Assembly: GCF_001045445.1 (NCBI RefSeq) | Contig: NZ_LFNF01000002.1 | Coordinates: forward strand, 806,001-870,000 | Direction: 5' to 3' | From: Chryseobacterium sp. BLS98 | GTDB taxonomy: Bacteria > Bacteroidota > Bacteroidia > Flavobacteriales > Weeksellaceae | DNA length: 64,000 bases | Shown: in pieces, positions 1-9,011 of the stretch | How the letters are laid out: each line of letters opens with the position of its first letter | Numbering within the stretch: position 1 is the first letter of the stretch | Position numbers and translations under genes: made by a program | The notes under the pieces: generated by a model | Told to the model about the DNA's origin: nothing | Database searches by the model: none | Seen by the model: the letters and a program-made list of their open reading frames with translations, nothing else

Positions 1-2
1 CC

Positions 3-92
3 GCCTATTTTATTAAAAAGATGAATGAAGAATGGAAAACAGATCTTCATATTCCGCAAATGGCTTCAGATAATAATGGAACGCTGTTCTAA
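3..92 (+). CDS. C-terminal end of a protein cut by the window edge
   Basis: An open frame enters from the left edge and stops at TAA 90-92, leaving 29 residues that end in NNGTLF. The visible part is hydrophilic and carries no recognisable motif, so no function is assigned. The next gene on this strand begins about 125 bases downstream. Confidence 0.5.
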   Translation, partial: AYFIKKMNEEWKTDLHIPQMASDNNGTLF

Positions 93-216
93 AAGCAGGA
101 AAACATACTCCATTTTTTAATAAAACGCGAAAAAACTGTTTTTTGTGGGAAAAATTTAGTAATTTAGAATAGACTGCTGTTCATAACACAACAGGCTGTT
201 TTAAAATACAAATGCC

Positions 217-447
217 ATGGAAAAAGAAATCTGTACCATCAGCATTACCAACAACTGGCTTGGTGATGAATATACATTCTATGAAGATCATAGAATCAAG
301 AGAGTTTACGACAATCACAGCCTGAGCGTCAACCGCACTGAATGGCTGGAGCCTCACCAGATCAGTAAACAGAATAAGGACAAACTGGTCAAAAGCTGCC
401 CTGAAGAATTTAAGGAGCAGATCATGCAGATCCTGGATTATCCTTAA
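217..447 (+). CDS. Small hypothetical protein (76 aa)
   Basis: This 76-residue polar protein has no signal peptide, membrane segment or cysteine pair. It is rich in charged and aromatic residues (NNWLGDEYTFYEDH near the N terminus). The ATG at 217 is the first in frame and the upstream 120 bases are A/T rich, as expected for a leader. It converges on the membrane-protein gene at 520-1113, and a 20-bp palindrome lies between the two stop codons. I do not recognise the family. Codon use resembles the neighbours, so it is probably a real lineage-specific gene. Confidence 0.6.
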   Translation: MEKEICTISITNNWLGDEYTFYEDHRIKRVYDNHSLSVNRTEWLEPHQISKQNKDKLVKSCPEEFKEQIMQILDYP

Positions 448-459
448 TGTAATATTATG

Positions 460-520
460 AGTAATGGGTAATAAGTAATATTAAACTATTGGTTTAAAGA
501 ATTACTTATTACCCATTACT
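460..520. terminator. Perfect 20-bp palindrome between convergent genes
   Basis: Bases 460-479 and 501-520 are exact reverse complements around a 21-base loop, which itself contains a 6-bp hairpin (481-486 with 492-497). It separates two convergent genes, so it probably ends transcription from both sides. The arm word (AGTAATGGGTAATAAGTAAT) is made of GTAATRRGTAA units. Similar units occur at 27391-27415, suggesting it derives from a dispersed repeat. Confidence 0.6.
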
Positions 521-1113
521 TATTCCTTATTTTTTCTCAATAAAAGGACGAGATTCAGGAAAAGCAGAAGAAGGTCTAAAGTGACCCAGATTCCCAGCTT
601 TGTATTTTCATAATTATAGGCTTCCAGCTGTTTTTTTGCAGTTTCTGAAAGTTTTACACTTTGGTTGATATAATTCTGAACTTCTACAATCTGGTCTATA
701 TTTTTATTCGGAACCGCATGCTGGGAGAAATACACCATGTTTTTTTTGCCAAGATATCCTATAATCCAGTATTCATCGGATTTGTCCATTTTAAGATATT
801 CTATCCTGTAATATTCCGGACGTATTTTCCCGATATGCTTAGGCTCTAAATTTCCGTTTTTGGCAGTATCTACTTTAATGAGGTAAAAATCCAGTGTCTG
901 GGGCAGTTTATTCACTACCTGAAGCCCCACTGAGTTGTCTACAAAACTTACCGCACTTTTTTTAATGAACCAATAGGTAAAGATTGAAATAGAAAAAACG
1001 ACCGTAAGAATCCGGAACAGTTTCGCCCATTTTGCAGTCTTTCCTGATTTTACTTTAAATAAAACCAAAGAAATAACACAAGCCCAGAAGATCACAAAAA
1101 TGATAAATACCAT
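520..1113 (-). CDS. Hypothetical membrane protein
   Basis: 197 residues. Hydrophobic segments lie at about residues 2-21, 32-49 and 175-192, enclosing a roughly 120-residue soluble region, probably extracytoplasmic. The soluble part is Lys/Tyr rich and has no cysteines or catalytic motif that I recognise. The stop codon touches the end of the palindrome at 460-520. It lies 38 bases beyond the HD-domain gene on the same strand and may be co-transcribed with it. No family name can be given. Confidence 0.65.
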   Translation of the reverse strand: MVFIIFVIFWACVISLVLFKVKSGKTAKWAKLFRILTVVFSISIFTYWFIKKSAVSFVDNSVGLQVVNKLPQTLDFYLIKVDTAKNGNLEPKHIGKIRPEYYRIEYLKMDKSDEYWIIGYLGKKNMVYFSQHAVPNKNIDQIVEVQNYINQSVKLSETAKKQLEAYNYENTKLGIWVTLDLLLLFLNLVLLLRKNKE

Positions 1114-1151
1114 ACTGCAAAGATACTGATTTAAGATTTTTCAGAGGAATC

Positions 1152-1796
1152 TTAATCTACATTCCATTCTTTGTAGAATTGGTCAAGGAATCCCAGCATA
1201 TAATCATGTCTTTCCTGAGCCAGCTCTTTCCCTTTCCGGGTATTCATCAGATCTTTTAAAAGCAGCAGTTTTTCGTAGAAATGATTGATGGTGGTACCGT
1301 TAGATTTCTTGTATTCATCTTTGGACATATTCAGGCTTGGCTGAATTTCAGGATCATACATCAGATTGTTTTTAAAGCCTCCGAAGTTGAACGTTCTTCC
1401 TATTCCAATAGCGCCAATCGCATCTATCCGGTCTGCATCCTGTACGATCTTAAGTTCAGCAGGAAGCTCAGCCGGCATTTCGCCCCTGTTCTTAAAAGAA
1501 ATGTTTTTAATAATAAATAATACCTTTTCTATTACCTCTTCCGAAACATTCTGGCTTTTCAGGAATTCTCCTGCTATTTTCGGAGCTATGGTTTCGTCTC
1601 CGTTATGGAATTTAGGATCGGCAATATCATGCAGCAATGCAGACAGCTCCACCACTTCCTTATTGCAGTCTTCGGTTTCGGCTATTTTTTTGGACAATTT
1701 CCATACTCTTTCAATGTGATACCAGTCGTGGCCTGCTTCAGCACCTTCCAACTTTTCTTTTACAAATTCTACGGTGTTTTCGATCGTACTTTTCAT
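1152..1796 (-). CDS. HD-domain phosphohydrolase (YedJ-like)
   Basis: Metal-dependent phosphohydrolase of the HD superfamily, 214 residues. The metal ligands are visible: the HDWYHIERV segment (H23/D24, H27), the HD doublet in LLHDIAD (H56, D57) and a later Asp in DADRIDAIG near residue 118. This order is typical of the small YedJ/YpgQ group, whose proposed substrates are nucleotides; the substrate here is unknown. The start codon overlaps the stop of the upstream hydrolase as ATGA (1793-1796), so the two are translationally coupled. Confidence 0.85.
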   Translation of the reverse strand: MKSTIENTVEFVKEKLEGAEAGHDWYHIERVWKLSKKIAETEDCNKEVVELSALLHDIADPKFHNGDETIAPKIAGEFLKSQNVSEEVIEKVLFIIKNISFKNRGEMPAELPAELKIVQDADRIDAIGAIGIGRTFNFGGFKNNLMYDPEIQPSLNMSKDEYKKSNGTTINHFYEKLLLLKDLMNTRKGKELAQERHDYMLGFLDQFYKEWNVD

Positions 1797-2638
1797 TTAT
1801 CCGTCAGTTCGTTTAAAATAATGTTCCAGAGTTTCTTATTATAACTTCTAAAAAAATTGATGTGTCCGATTTCTTTTTTTTCGGATTCAGATGTTTTCAC
1901 GAGCCTGTAGGAGGGCCTGAGGTTGGGGTAGGTATTATTCAAAAGGCTTAATACTCCTTTTTCTGTCAGCCACACATCATCTTCCGCCCGGATCACAAAC
2001 ACTTTTTGTGTCAATTTTTTAGAATAGTCATCAATTTTTTCCAACAGCTTGTTGGTTGATTTCCTGTTTAAAATTAAGGTTCTCCAGTCATATGCACAAT
2101 TTTTTGGAAGACTTTCTCCCAATCCAAACCAATTTGCCGGGAAATAGCCTAACAATCCGGTGGTTAAGGGCTGAACAATTCCAAACCCGAGATAGGCTTC
2201 AACTTTGGTCCCCAGTTTTAGATTTCCGACAAATGCATTCTGGGTTCCCACGAAAATAAATTCATCAAACATAGTGGAATCTTCATTCATCCCAAGGATC
2301 AATGCCCCAACCGAGTGTCCCAGGCAGTATTTTTTATATTCAGGAAATTCTGTTTTGATATACCGCGTTAATGTTTTATAATCTTCTGAGCCCCAAATCC
2401 TCATGGAAGCTCTGAAACCTTTCATTTTTTCAGGCTTTGAAAGACCAATTCCCCGGTAATCATAAGCAATCACCGTAAAGCCATGCTCTGCAAAGAAACG
2501 GGCAAATGAGAAATAAACCTGCTGCTTTACGCCTGTTGCAGAATTGATCAGAAGCAGCTTACCATTGCTTTTCTCAGGCCTGAAAAGATGAACTGCCAGA
2601 GATACACCGTCTTTTGTAATAAGTTCCAGTTTTTCCAT
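1793..2638 (-). CDS. Alpha/beta hydrolase
   Basis: Predicted serine hydrolase of about 281 residues. The nucleophile elbow is GHSVG (Ser about residue 109). An oxyanion/strand segment (TVIAYDYRGIGLS) and a late catalytic His in KEIGHINFF fit the COG4757-type fold. I chose ATG 2638. An in-frame GTG at 2659 would add a Phe-rich stretch (DFFFF) that looks like non-coding leader. It overlaps the HD-domain gene by four bases. The substrate is unknown; family members include lipases, esterases and peptidases. Confidence 0.8.
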   Translation of the reverse strand: MEKLELITKDGVSLAVHLFRPEKSNGKLLLINSATGVKQQVYFSFARFFAEHGFTVIAYDYRGIGLSKPEKMKGFRASMRIWGSEDYKTLTRYIKTEFPEYKKYCLGHSVGALILGMNEDSTMFDEFIFVGTQNAFVGNLKLGTKVEAYLGFGIVQPLTTGLLGYFPANWFGLGESLPKNCAYDWRTLILNRKSTNKLLEKIDDYSKKLTQKVFVIRAEDDVWLTEKGVLSLLNNTYPNLRPSYRLVKTSESEKKEIGHINFFRSYNKKLWNIILNELTDK

Positions 2639-2727
2639 AGTGAAAAAGAAAAAATCCACTATAAAAGTGGAGATTTTACTTATCTTTTTATGTTAACTTT
2701 GTAACTTTCGATATGTGACAAATAGCT

Positions 2728-3618
2728 TTAGGAAAGGAAGTCCGACATTCTCGGGAGTCCCGTCTGCGAACCTTTCCCCCCGGAAACTCTTGAAGAAACC
2801 TCATTTCCGAACTTCACACAGTCCTCAATGGAGTTCCCGTGACAAAGTGCTATAGCGAATCCTGAAGTAAAGGCATCTCCCATTCCCATTTTGTAAACGG
2901 TTTCATCTTTATCATTTCTGTAATACTTCATTTCCGTCCCGTCAAAATAGATCGTGGAATTGGTATCGTCCCTTACAAAAACTTTATTAAAGTATTTTTT
3001 AAGGATTTCTTCTCTTTTTTCTTCTCCGAAAACAGTATGAAGTTCACTGCTTTTGGTAACGATAAAATCTACATTATCAATAATATCTTTACTGATCCTC
3101 ATTGCCGGTGAAGCATAAAGACCTACTTTCTTGCCATATTTTTTGGCCTTTCTTATGGTATATTCTACTACTTCCATGGCTACTTCAAGCTGAACGAGAA
3201 TAAGGTCTACGCTGTGAAAATAGCGGTCCGCATCTTCTACATGCTGTATGCTAAGATATTTATTAGCAGCAGGAACTACCACAATCGCCGCATTCCCATT
3301 GCTGGTCGTTACATAAGCTGTCCCTGTAGATTCCGCATCGGTTTCATGGACAAATCCTACATTAACACCTTCACCTACGAGATTTCTCATGATCTGCTGG
3401 CCAAGAGGATCCATCCCCACACATCCGATAAAATAGACGCTTGCTCCAAGTCTGGCAGCACCTACCGCCTGATTAGCCCCCTTACCGCCAAAATAGCTAT
3501 CTGAATTAATGGCTAAAACCGTTTCATTGGAATGGGGAATTTTTTCGGTCTCTAAAACCAGATCGATTGAAGAGCTGCCTACAACAATAATTTTGGGTTG
3601 TTCTGATGAGAATTTCAT
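2728..3618 (-). CDS. rbsK: Ribokinase (PfkB family sugar kinase)
   Basis: Phosphorylates ribose to ribose 5-phosphate or a related sugar, using ATP. The N-terminal signature is FGGKGANQAVGAARLG (about residues 42-57), including the ribokinase-type GGKGANQA. The C-terminal catalytic segment reads KMGMGDAFTSG, where the usual GAGD is GMGD but the catalytic Asp is kept. Length (296 aa) matches the family. No ribose transporter or rbsD is nearby, so it appears to be a standalone salvage enzyme. The exact sugar is not certain. Confidence 0.85.
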   Translation of the reverse strand: MKFSSEQPKIIVVGSSSIDLVLETEKIPHSNETVLAINSDSYFGGKGANQAVGAARLGASVYFIGCVGMDPLGQQIMRNLVGEGVNVGFVHETDAESTGTAYVTTSNGNAAIVVVPAANKYLSIQHVEDADRYFHSVDLILVQLEVAMEVVEYTIRKAKKYGKKVGLYASPAMRISKDIIDNVDFIVTKSSELHTVFGEEKREEILKKYFNKVFVRDDTNSTIYFDGTEMKYYRNDKDETVYKMGMGDAFTSGFAIALCHGNSIEDCVKFGNEVSSRVSGGKGSQTGLPRMSDFLS

Positions 3619-3682
3619 TGGTGCTTTTATGTTAGTTTAATATAATATTCAGAAAACTAGGTTTCAAAAATAACTAATTTAA

Positions 3683-4318
3683 TTAACTTATTTCAATAAA
3701 TTCTGTAATTATCTTCACGGGCTTGTGATCTTTGTCATAAGCAATATAGCTGGCATAAAAACCTTCTCCGTAACCAGTTTCAAAGGCAAAAATAGTTCCG
3801 GGATGTTCATCTGCCGGCTTCAGGAATGCATACTGATCTATAGCTCCTTTCTCATCAAAGAAATACTCATGAAAAAATTCTTCATAGATTCCCATGAAAT
3901 CTGCGCCTTTGCTATGGTATAGTCTTTTTTCAAGCTCATTAAGGCTGTTCTGGGTATCCACATCCATCAGGCATCCCATTCCGCTTTCTACCGGGTATCC
4001 GAAGACTTCTTCTTCCGCAAGGTCCTTTACATCCTGCCCTTCAGTGACAGCCATTTTCCATTCTTCAATCGCTGCGCTACTAAAAATAACCTCTGCATAG
4101 GCTACACAGTTACTCTCTCTTTCTTTATGCAGCAAAACAGAAAAATTCCCTTTCGGAAATTCTGTAGAAAACGGAAGCATATCATTCGTGATGAGAGGAT
4201 CACAGGCCACTAGCTTTCCGCTTGAAAGATAGAGTTTCCCAACTTCAAAGCTTTCCAATAACGGGCTTTCCACGAAGTTTTTTGAGAATAGTTTTTTTAT
4301 GTTTTCCAGGTGTGTCAT
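3683..4318 (-). CDS. DUF4241 domain protein
   Basis: 211 residues, cytosolic by appearance. The SGKLVACDPL segment (about 33-42), the central GYPVESGMGCLMD and the C-terminal FETGYGEGFYASYIAYD match my recollection of DUF4241 proteins. Such proteins are often found as standalone immunity-like or stress genes; no function is established. It directly abuts the GIY-YIG gene (stop 4319, start 4318, no spacing), so the two are probably one transcript. Confidence 0.7.
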   Translation of the reverse strand: MTHLENIKKLFSKNFVESPLLESFEVGKLYLSSGKLVACDPLITNDMLPFSTEFPKGNFSVLLHKERESNCVAYAEVIFSSAAIEEWKMAVTEGQDVKDLAEEEVFGYPVESGMGCLMDVDTQNSLNELEKRLYHSKGADFMGIYEEFFHEYFFDEKGAIDQYAFLKPADEHPGTIFAFETGYGEGFYASYIAYDKDHKPVKIITEFIEIS

Positions 4319-4681
4319 TTATTCTTTGTTGTTTAAATTGTCCGGCTGAGCGGAGTCGAAGCCTTCTTTATTTTCAAAATTATCGGAATGACTTTTATTT
4401 TGACAAACAGATAATTCCTTCAGTTTTTCCCAATTATCATTGATAATGGCTTCTTTTTTCTTTCGACTCCAGCCTTTCACTTGCTTTTCAAATGAAATAG
4501 CCTGAGTAACATCATTAAATTCACAAAAGAAGACTAGTTCAACCGGTCTTCTTTTGTGAGTATAGCTTTCAGGGAATTTTCCTGACTGATGCTGAGATAA
4601 TCTGACCTCAACATCATTGGTAACTCCTGTATAATAAGAGCCGTCGGAACATTTTAAAATATATACAAAGTATTGTTTCAT
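4319..4681 (-). CDS. GIY-YIG endonuclease-fold protein (UPF0213 type)
   Basis: Single GIY-YIG nuclease domain of about 85 residues. The hallmark appears as FVYILKCSDGSYYTGVT, followed by the conserved Arg/His in VRLSQHQ and Glu in SFEKQVKGW. Small standalone members are common in Bacteroidota and of unknown substrate. After residue 95 the protein leaves the domain and runs into a tail (GFDSAQPDN). That tail is the translation of a dispersed repeat (about 4341-4362), so the last 25 residues probably come from repeat insertion rather than from the enzyme. Confidence 0.8.
   Translation of the reverse strand: MKQYFVYILKCSDGSYYTGVTNDVEVRLSQHQSGKFPESYTHKRRPVELVFFCEFNDVTQAISFEKQVKGWSRKKKEAIINDNWEKLKELSVCQNKSHSDNFENKEGFDSAQPDNLNNKE
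4340..4363. repeat. Dispersed Bacteroidota repeat fragment inside a gene end
   Basis: The plus-strand word CTGAGCGGAGTCGAAGCC matches, from memory, a repeat common between genes in Flavobacteriia genomes. Its translation (FDSAQPD) is found at many spurious protein ends. A degraded relative (GCTCAGCCTGACA) lies at 4729-4741, so the repeat may flank the GIY-YIG gene. Confidence 0.5.
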
Positions 4682-4772
4682 TTTAAGAACAGGCTTCGTG
4701 AACTTTCGTTCGCAGATTTTTCATCTGTGCTCAGCCTGACATTCCGACAAACTTACTGCCTATCTTTTAAAT

Positions 4773-7388
4773 TTACAAACTTTTCAGTTTATCTTCCAAA
4801 ATGGCAATTTTATCCTGAGCATCTTTTTGTTTCTGGCGCTCTACCTCTACAATTTCAGGTTTTGCATTGGCTACAAATTTCTCGTTGGAAAGCTTTTTGT
4901 CAACAGAAATCAGGAATCCTTTTAGATATTTTAATTCTTCTTCTGTTTTTATTTTCTCTTCTCCTAAATCCAGGTTTTCACTTAAAGGAATAGAAACTTC
5001 TGTAGCCCCAACAAGGAATGTAAAGCTTGGTTTATCTGTTTTTGTTCCAAAATGAATTTCAGAAACGTTTGCCAGTTTTTTAATGACAGATTCGTTTGCA
5101 AACTCTGAAGCGTTTGTATAAATTTCCGCTGCTTCTTTTGGAGAGATTCCTTTTGTCTGACGGTAATTTCTAACTCCGGAAATTAATTCTGCCGCAGTCT
5201 CAAAGTTTTTAATGATATTTTCATTAAATGTTCCTGCTTTTTTCTGCTGAGCAATAACCAATGCTTCTTCAACTTTTCTTTCAGAGATTAATTGCCAGAT
5301 TTCTTCTGACTGGAAAGGCATAAACGGATGAACCAACTTCATTAATTCTTCAAAAAGTTCAACTGTTTTGTGGTAAACTTCTTTAGAAATTCCTTCTCCG
5401 TAATTTGGTTTAATGGCTTCAAGATACCAACCGCAGAAATCATCCCAAATCAGTTTATAAATTAAATGTAAGGCATCTGAAATTCTGAATTTTTCAAACT
5501 GATCATTGATCTCAATGATTGTTTTATTTAATTTATTTTCAAACCATTCCATGGCTTGTGATTCTGTTGAGTTCGCAGGTTTATCTTCATGATTCCATAG
5601 ATTGATCAATCTGAATGCACTCCAGATCTTCGACATGAAATTCCTTCCCTGAAGCATAAGATCTTCATCGAAAAGAAGATCGTTTCCTGCCGCAGAGCTC
5701 AATAAAATTCCTACCCGTACACCGTCTGCACCGTATTTATCAATTAATTCAAGCGGATCAGGAGAGTTTCCTAAAGATTTAGACATCTTTCTTCTCTGCT
5801 TATCTCTTACAATCCCTGTAAAATATACATTCTTGAAAGGAACTTCTTTTCTGTATTCCAATCCGGCCATAATCATTCTGGCTACCCAGAAGAAAATAAT
5901 ATCCGGACCTGTTACCAAATCAGAAGTTGGGTAGTAATAGTTAATATCCTTATTTTCAGGATCAAGCAAACCGTCAAATACGGACATTGGCCATAACCAT
6001 GAGGAGAACCAGGTATCAAGAGCATCTTCGTCCTGTTTCAGATCCGATGTGCCTAGATTCGGGTTTCCTGTTTTTTCCCTGGCTAAGGCTAATGCTTCCT
6101 CGATAGTTTCTGCAACTACAAAATCATTTTCCCCTTCTCCATAATAGAATGCAGGAATCTGCTGTCCCCACCAAAGCTGGCGGGAAATATTCCAGTCACG
6201 GATGTTTTCCATCCAGTGCTTGTAGGTATTTTTAAACTTTTCAGGGTAAAACTTAACCTCATCATCCATTACCACGTCCAAAGCCGGCTTGCCAATTTCA
6301 GACATCTTCAAAAACCATTGAACTGAAACCTTAGGTTCAATAACAGCCCCTGTTCTTTCCGAAGTTCCTACTTTATTAACATAGTCTTCTGCCTTTAACA
6401 AAAGATCTTTTTCTTCAAGTTCTTTCGCGATCTGTTTTCTTACTTCAAATCTGTTTTTCCCTGCATAATGTAAACCATGCTCGTTCAAATTCCCGTCATC
6501 ATCCAGTGCATCAATCATTTTTAACTGATGCTTCTGACCGATCTCGTAGTCATTGATATCATGAGCCGGTGTAATTTTCAAGGCTCCTGTTCCGAATTCT
6601 ATGTCTACATATTCATCTTCAATAATTGGAACTACCCTGTTTACAATCGGTACAACTACATTCTTACCTTTAAGATGGGCATATCTTTCATCATTAGGAT
6701 TGATACACACTGCAGTATCCCCGAAAATAGTCTCGGGACGTGTTGTAGCTACGGAAAGAAACTCTTCCGTGCCTTCAATCTTATATTTAAGGAAATATAA
6801 TTTTCCGTTCTGCTCTTTAAATATTACTTCTTCATCAGAAATATTAGTCTTGGCTTCCGGGTCCCAGTTTACCATTCTGTACCCTCTGTAGATCAATCCT
6901 TTATTATATAAATCTACAAAGCTTTTGATTACCTGCTTGGAAAGCTTGTCTTCCATGGTGAAACGGGTTCTGTCCCAGTCACATGAACAGCCGAGCTTTT
7001 TCAGCTGCTCAAGGATTGTTCCTCCGTATTTGTCGGTCCATTCCCACGCGTGCTTTAAAAATTCTTCACGGGTAATATCTGATTTACTGACCCCTTCAGA
7101 CTTCAGTTTAGCAACAACTTTGGCTTCAGTGGCAATTGAAGCGTGATCTGTGCCCGGAATCCAGCAGGCATTGAAGCCCTGCATTCTTGCACGGCGGACG
7201 AGAACATCTTGAATGGTATTGTTCAGCATATGCCCCATGTGTAATATCCCCGTTACGTTTGGCGGAGGAATTACCACAGTATATGGCGGTTTGTCATTAG
7301 GTTCCGAATGGAAGTATTTGTTCTCCATCCAGAAGTTGTACCATTTCTGTTCAGTTTCCTGTGGATTGTACTTTTCTGAAATCTGCAT
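4773..7388 (-). CDS. valS: Valine--tRNA ligase
   Basis: Class I aminoacyl-tRNA synthetase that charges tRNA-Val. 871 residues, the family length. The HIGH motif reads HMGH (residues 50-53, in PPNVTGILHMGH) and the KMSKS loop is intact at about residue 537. The CP1 editing domain lies between, with TTRPETIFGDTAV. The C-terminal 65 residues form the Lys/Glu-rich coiled coil typical of ValRS. The start at 7388 is preceded by a good -7 element on the minus strand. It is divergent from the DUF1573 gene. Confidence 0.97.
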   Translation of the reverse strand: MQISEKYNPQETEQKWYNFWMENKYFHSEPNDKPPYTVVIPPPNVTGILHMGHMLNNTIQDVLVRRARMQGFNACWIPGTDHASIATEAKVVAKLKSEGVSKSDITREEFLKHAWEWTDKYGGTILEQLKKLGCSCDWDRTRFTMEDKLSKQVIKSFVDLYNKGLIYRGYRMVNWDPEAKTNISDEEVIFKEQNGKLYFLKYKIEGTEEFLSVATTRPETIFGDTAVCINPNDERYAHLKGKNVVVPIVNRVVPIIEDEYVDIEFGTGALKITPAHDINDYEIGQKHQLKMIDALDDDGNLNEHGLHYAGKNRFEVRKQIAKELEEKDLLLKAEDYVNKVGTSERTGAVIEPKVSVQWFLKMSEIGKPALDVVMDDEVKFYPEKFKNTYKHWMENIRDWNISRQLWWGQQIPAFYYGEGENDFVVAETIEEALALAREKTGNPNLGTSDLKQDEDALDTWFSSWLWPMSVFDGLLDPENKDINYYYPTSDLVTGPDIIFFWVARMIMAGLEYRKEVPFKNVYFTGIVRDKQRRKMSKSLGNSPDPLELIDKYGADGVRVGILLSSAAGNDLLFDEDLMLQGRNFMSKIWSAFRLINLWNHEDKPANSTESQAMEWFENKLNKTIIEINDQFEKFRISDALHLIYKLIWDDFCGWYLEAIKPNYGEGISKEVYHKTVELFEELMKLVHPFMPFQSEEIWQLISERKVEEALVIAQQKKAGTFNENIIKNFETAAELISGVRNYRQTKGISPKEAAEIYTNASEFANESVIKKLANVSEIHFGTKTDKPSFTFLVGATEVSIPLSENLDLGEEKIKTEEELKYLKGFLISVDKKLSNEKFVANAKPEIVEVERQKQKDAQDKIAILEDKLKSL

Positions 7389-7416
7389 AAATTCTATTTC
7401 TTTTGCTTACAATTTG

Positions 7417-7424
7417 CAAAAATA
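7417..7424 (-). promoter_or_regulatory. -7 element of the valS promoter
   Basis: Read on the minus strand this is TATTTTTG, a full match to the Bacteroidota -7 consensus TAnnTTTG, 28 bases upstream of the valS start. No clear -33 TTG is present at the right distance. Confidence 0.5.
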
Positions 7425-7466
7425 GTCTAAAGAAAAAAAATTTTAAGTATGAATTAAAATAATTTT

Positions 7467-7474
7467 TAACTTTG
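7467..7474 (+). promoter_or_regulatory. -7 element of the DUF1573 gene promoter
   Basis: TAACTTTG matches the TAnnTTTG consensus. Transcription would begin near 7480, about 37 bases before the ATG at 7517. This supports that ATG over the longer frame that opens at 7472. Confidence 0.55.
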
Positions 7475-7516
7475 TTTCTCAAAATTTATCTAACAAACAT
7501 ATTAACATTCAAGAAT

Positions 7517-7981
7517 ATGAAAAAATTAATTGCAGGAATTGCATTATTTGGAACATTTGCACTGGCATCTGCACAAACCATTACGTTTGACAAAACGACT
7601 TTTGACTACGGTACTATTAAACCAAGTGCTGATGGTACAAGATTCTTTACTGTAACGAATACAGGTGACAAGCCTTTGATCCTTTCTAACGTAAAGCCTT
7701 CTTGTGGATGTACAACTCCTGAATTCAGCCAGGATCCGATCATGCCAGGAAAGTCTGCTAAAATTAAAGTAGGATACAACACTGCTATTAACGGACCTTT
7801 CAATAAAATGATCGAAGTTTTCTCTAATGATCCTGCTAACAGCAGAAGCGTAATCTACATCAAAGGTAATGTTGATGCTAACGCTCCTGAGCCTAAGCCA
7901 TTAACAGCTGAAGAGCAGAAAGCAGCAGCAAAAGCTGAGAAGAAAGCTGCTAAACTTGCTAAAAAAGCAGCAGCAAAGTAA
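7517..7981 (+). CDS. DUF1573 secreted protein
   Basis: 154 residues beginning with a signal peptide (MKKLIAGIALFGTFALASAQ, cleavage before or after Ala-Gln). One DUF1573 Ig-like beta domain follows. The segment VKPSCGCTTPEFS is the family hallmark with its CGC, followed by PGKSAKIKVGYN. The last 35 residues are an Ala/Lys-rich tail without defined fold. The ATG at 7517 is chosen because of the signal peptide and the promoter at 7467. Role unknown; family members are periplasmic or surface proteins in Bacteroidota. An intrinsic terminator follows. Confidence 0.85.
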   Translation: MKKLIAGIALFGTFALASAQTITFDKTTFDYGTIKPSADGTRFFTVTNTGDKPLILSNVKPSCGCTTPEFSQDPIMPGKSAKIKVGYNTAINGPFNKMIEVFSNDPANSRSVIYIKGNVDANAPEPKPLTAEEQKAAAKAEKKAAKLAKKAAAK

Positions 7982-8000
7982 TCTCTACTAAAAAATAAAA

Positions 8001-8030
8001 GAACCGTCTTCAATGAAGACGGTTTTTTTA
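8001..8030 (+). terminator. Intrinsic terminator after the DUF1573 gene
   Basis: Arms 8003-8011 and 8015-8023 (ACCGTCTTC / GAAGACGGT) form a 9-bp stem with a 3-base loop, followed by a run of T. Confidence 0.85.
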
Positions 8031-8059
8031 TTACATTTAGGTTAAAATATATCAAATCT

Positions 8060-8929
8060 ATGGACACCAATTTTTCAGATGACTTCCTGATTAAAGGAAA
8101 ATTTTCAATAAAAAAAACTTCAACAGAATATAAAGGAAAACTCACAAAAGAAGAAGGCGAACAGCTTTTAATCGCAGAAAAAGAAAAGCTCCGGGAGCTG
8201 CAGGAAAAGCTATATGCCGATGGGAGCCAATCGCTGCTTGTTATTCTTCAGGCCATGGATGCAGCAGGAAAGGACAGCCTGATAGAGCACGTTTTCGGAG
8301 GGGTAAATCCACAAGGCTGTAATGTTACCAGCTTCAAAGCTCCAAGCACAAAGGAATATTCCCACGATTTCCTGTGGAGACATTACCTGGCTCTTCCCCA
8401 GAAAGGAATGATCGGAATTTTTAACCGTTCCCATTATGAAAGTGTATTGGTATGTAAGGTTCATCCTGAATACAACCTCAGCGAGAAAACGTGGTCTTCT
8501 GTAAAGGACTTTGATGCAAAATTCTGGGAAAACAGGTATGAGAGTATCCGGAATTTCGAAAAGCATCTTTCACAGAATGGAACAACTGTGGTTAAAATAT
8601 TTTTAAATGTTTCCAAAGATGAGCAGAAGAAAAGACTTTTAGACAGGATTAACGAACAGGAGAAGAACTGGAAATTTTCTGCAGGAGATCTTCCTGAAAG
8701 AGCTCTTTTCCCGAAATATATGGAGGCTTATGAAAATGCTATTAATGAAACATCAAAGGATTATGCTCCGTGGTATGTACTTCCCGCAGACAATAAATGG
8801 TTTGCAAGAGTAGCCGCTATACAGATCATTATTGATACTCTGGAGAAGATGAATCTGAAGTATCCGCAACTTGGAGAAAAGGAGAAAACAGAGCTTGCCG
8901 AAGCCAAGAAAACACTTGAAAGTGAATAA
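8060..8929 (+). CDS. Polyphosphate kinase 2 family protein
   Basis: PPK2-type P-loop kinase that transfers phosphate between polyphosphate and nucleotides (AMP, ADP or GDP, depending on class). 289 residues, a single PPK2 domain. Walker A is AMDAAGKDS (residues 65-73). The Walker B and lid region reads GIFNRSHYESVLV (from about residue 118), where the RSHYE arginine is typical. Length and the single domain fit class I or III; the class cannot be set by eye. It follows a terminator, so it has its own promoter, and it is not next to ppk1 or ppx in this window. Confidence 0.9.
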   Translation: MDTNFSDDFLIKGKFSIKKTSTEYKGKLTKEEGEQLLIAEKEKLRELQEKLYADGSQSLLVILQAMDAAGKDSLIEHVFGGVNPQGCNVTSFKAPSTKEYSHDFLWRHYLALPQKGMIGIFNRSHYESVLVCKVHPEYNLSEKTWSSVKDFDAKFWENRYESIRNFEKHLSQNGTTVVKIFLNVSKDEQKKRLLDRINEQEKNWKFSAGDLPERALFPKYMEAYENAINETSKDYAPWYVLPADNKWFARVAAIQIIIDTLEKMNLKYPQLGEKEKTELAEAKKTLESE

Positions 8930-9011
8930 TACATAAGTGTAAATTATTACGTCGTAGCTAAATAGGGTAAAATAAATTTAATGTAGAAGACACTAAAAAG
9001 TGAATAATATG

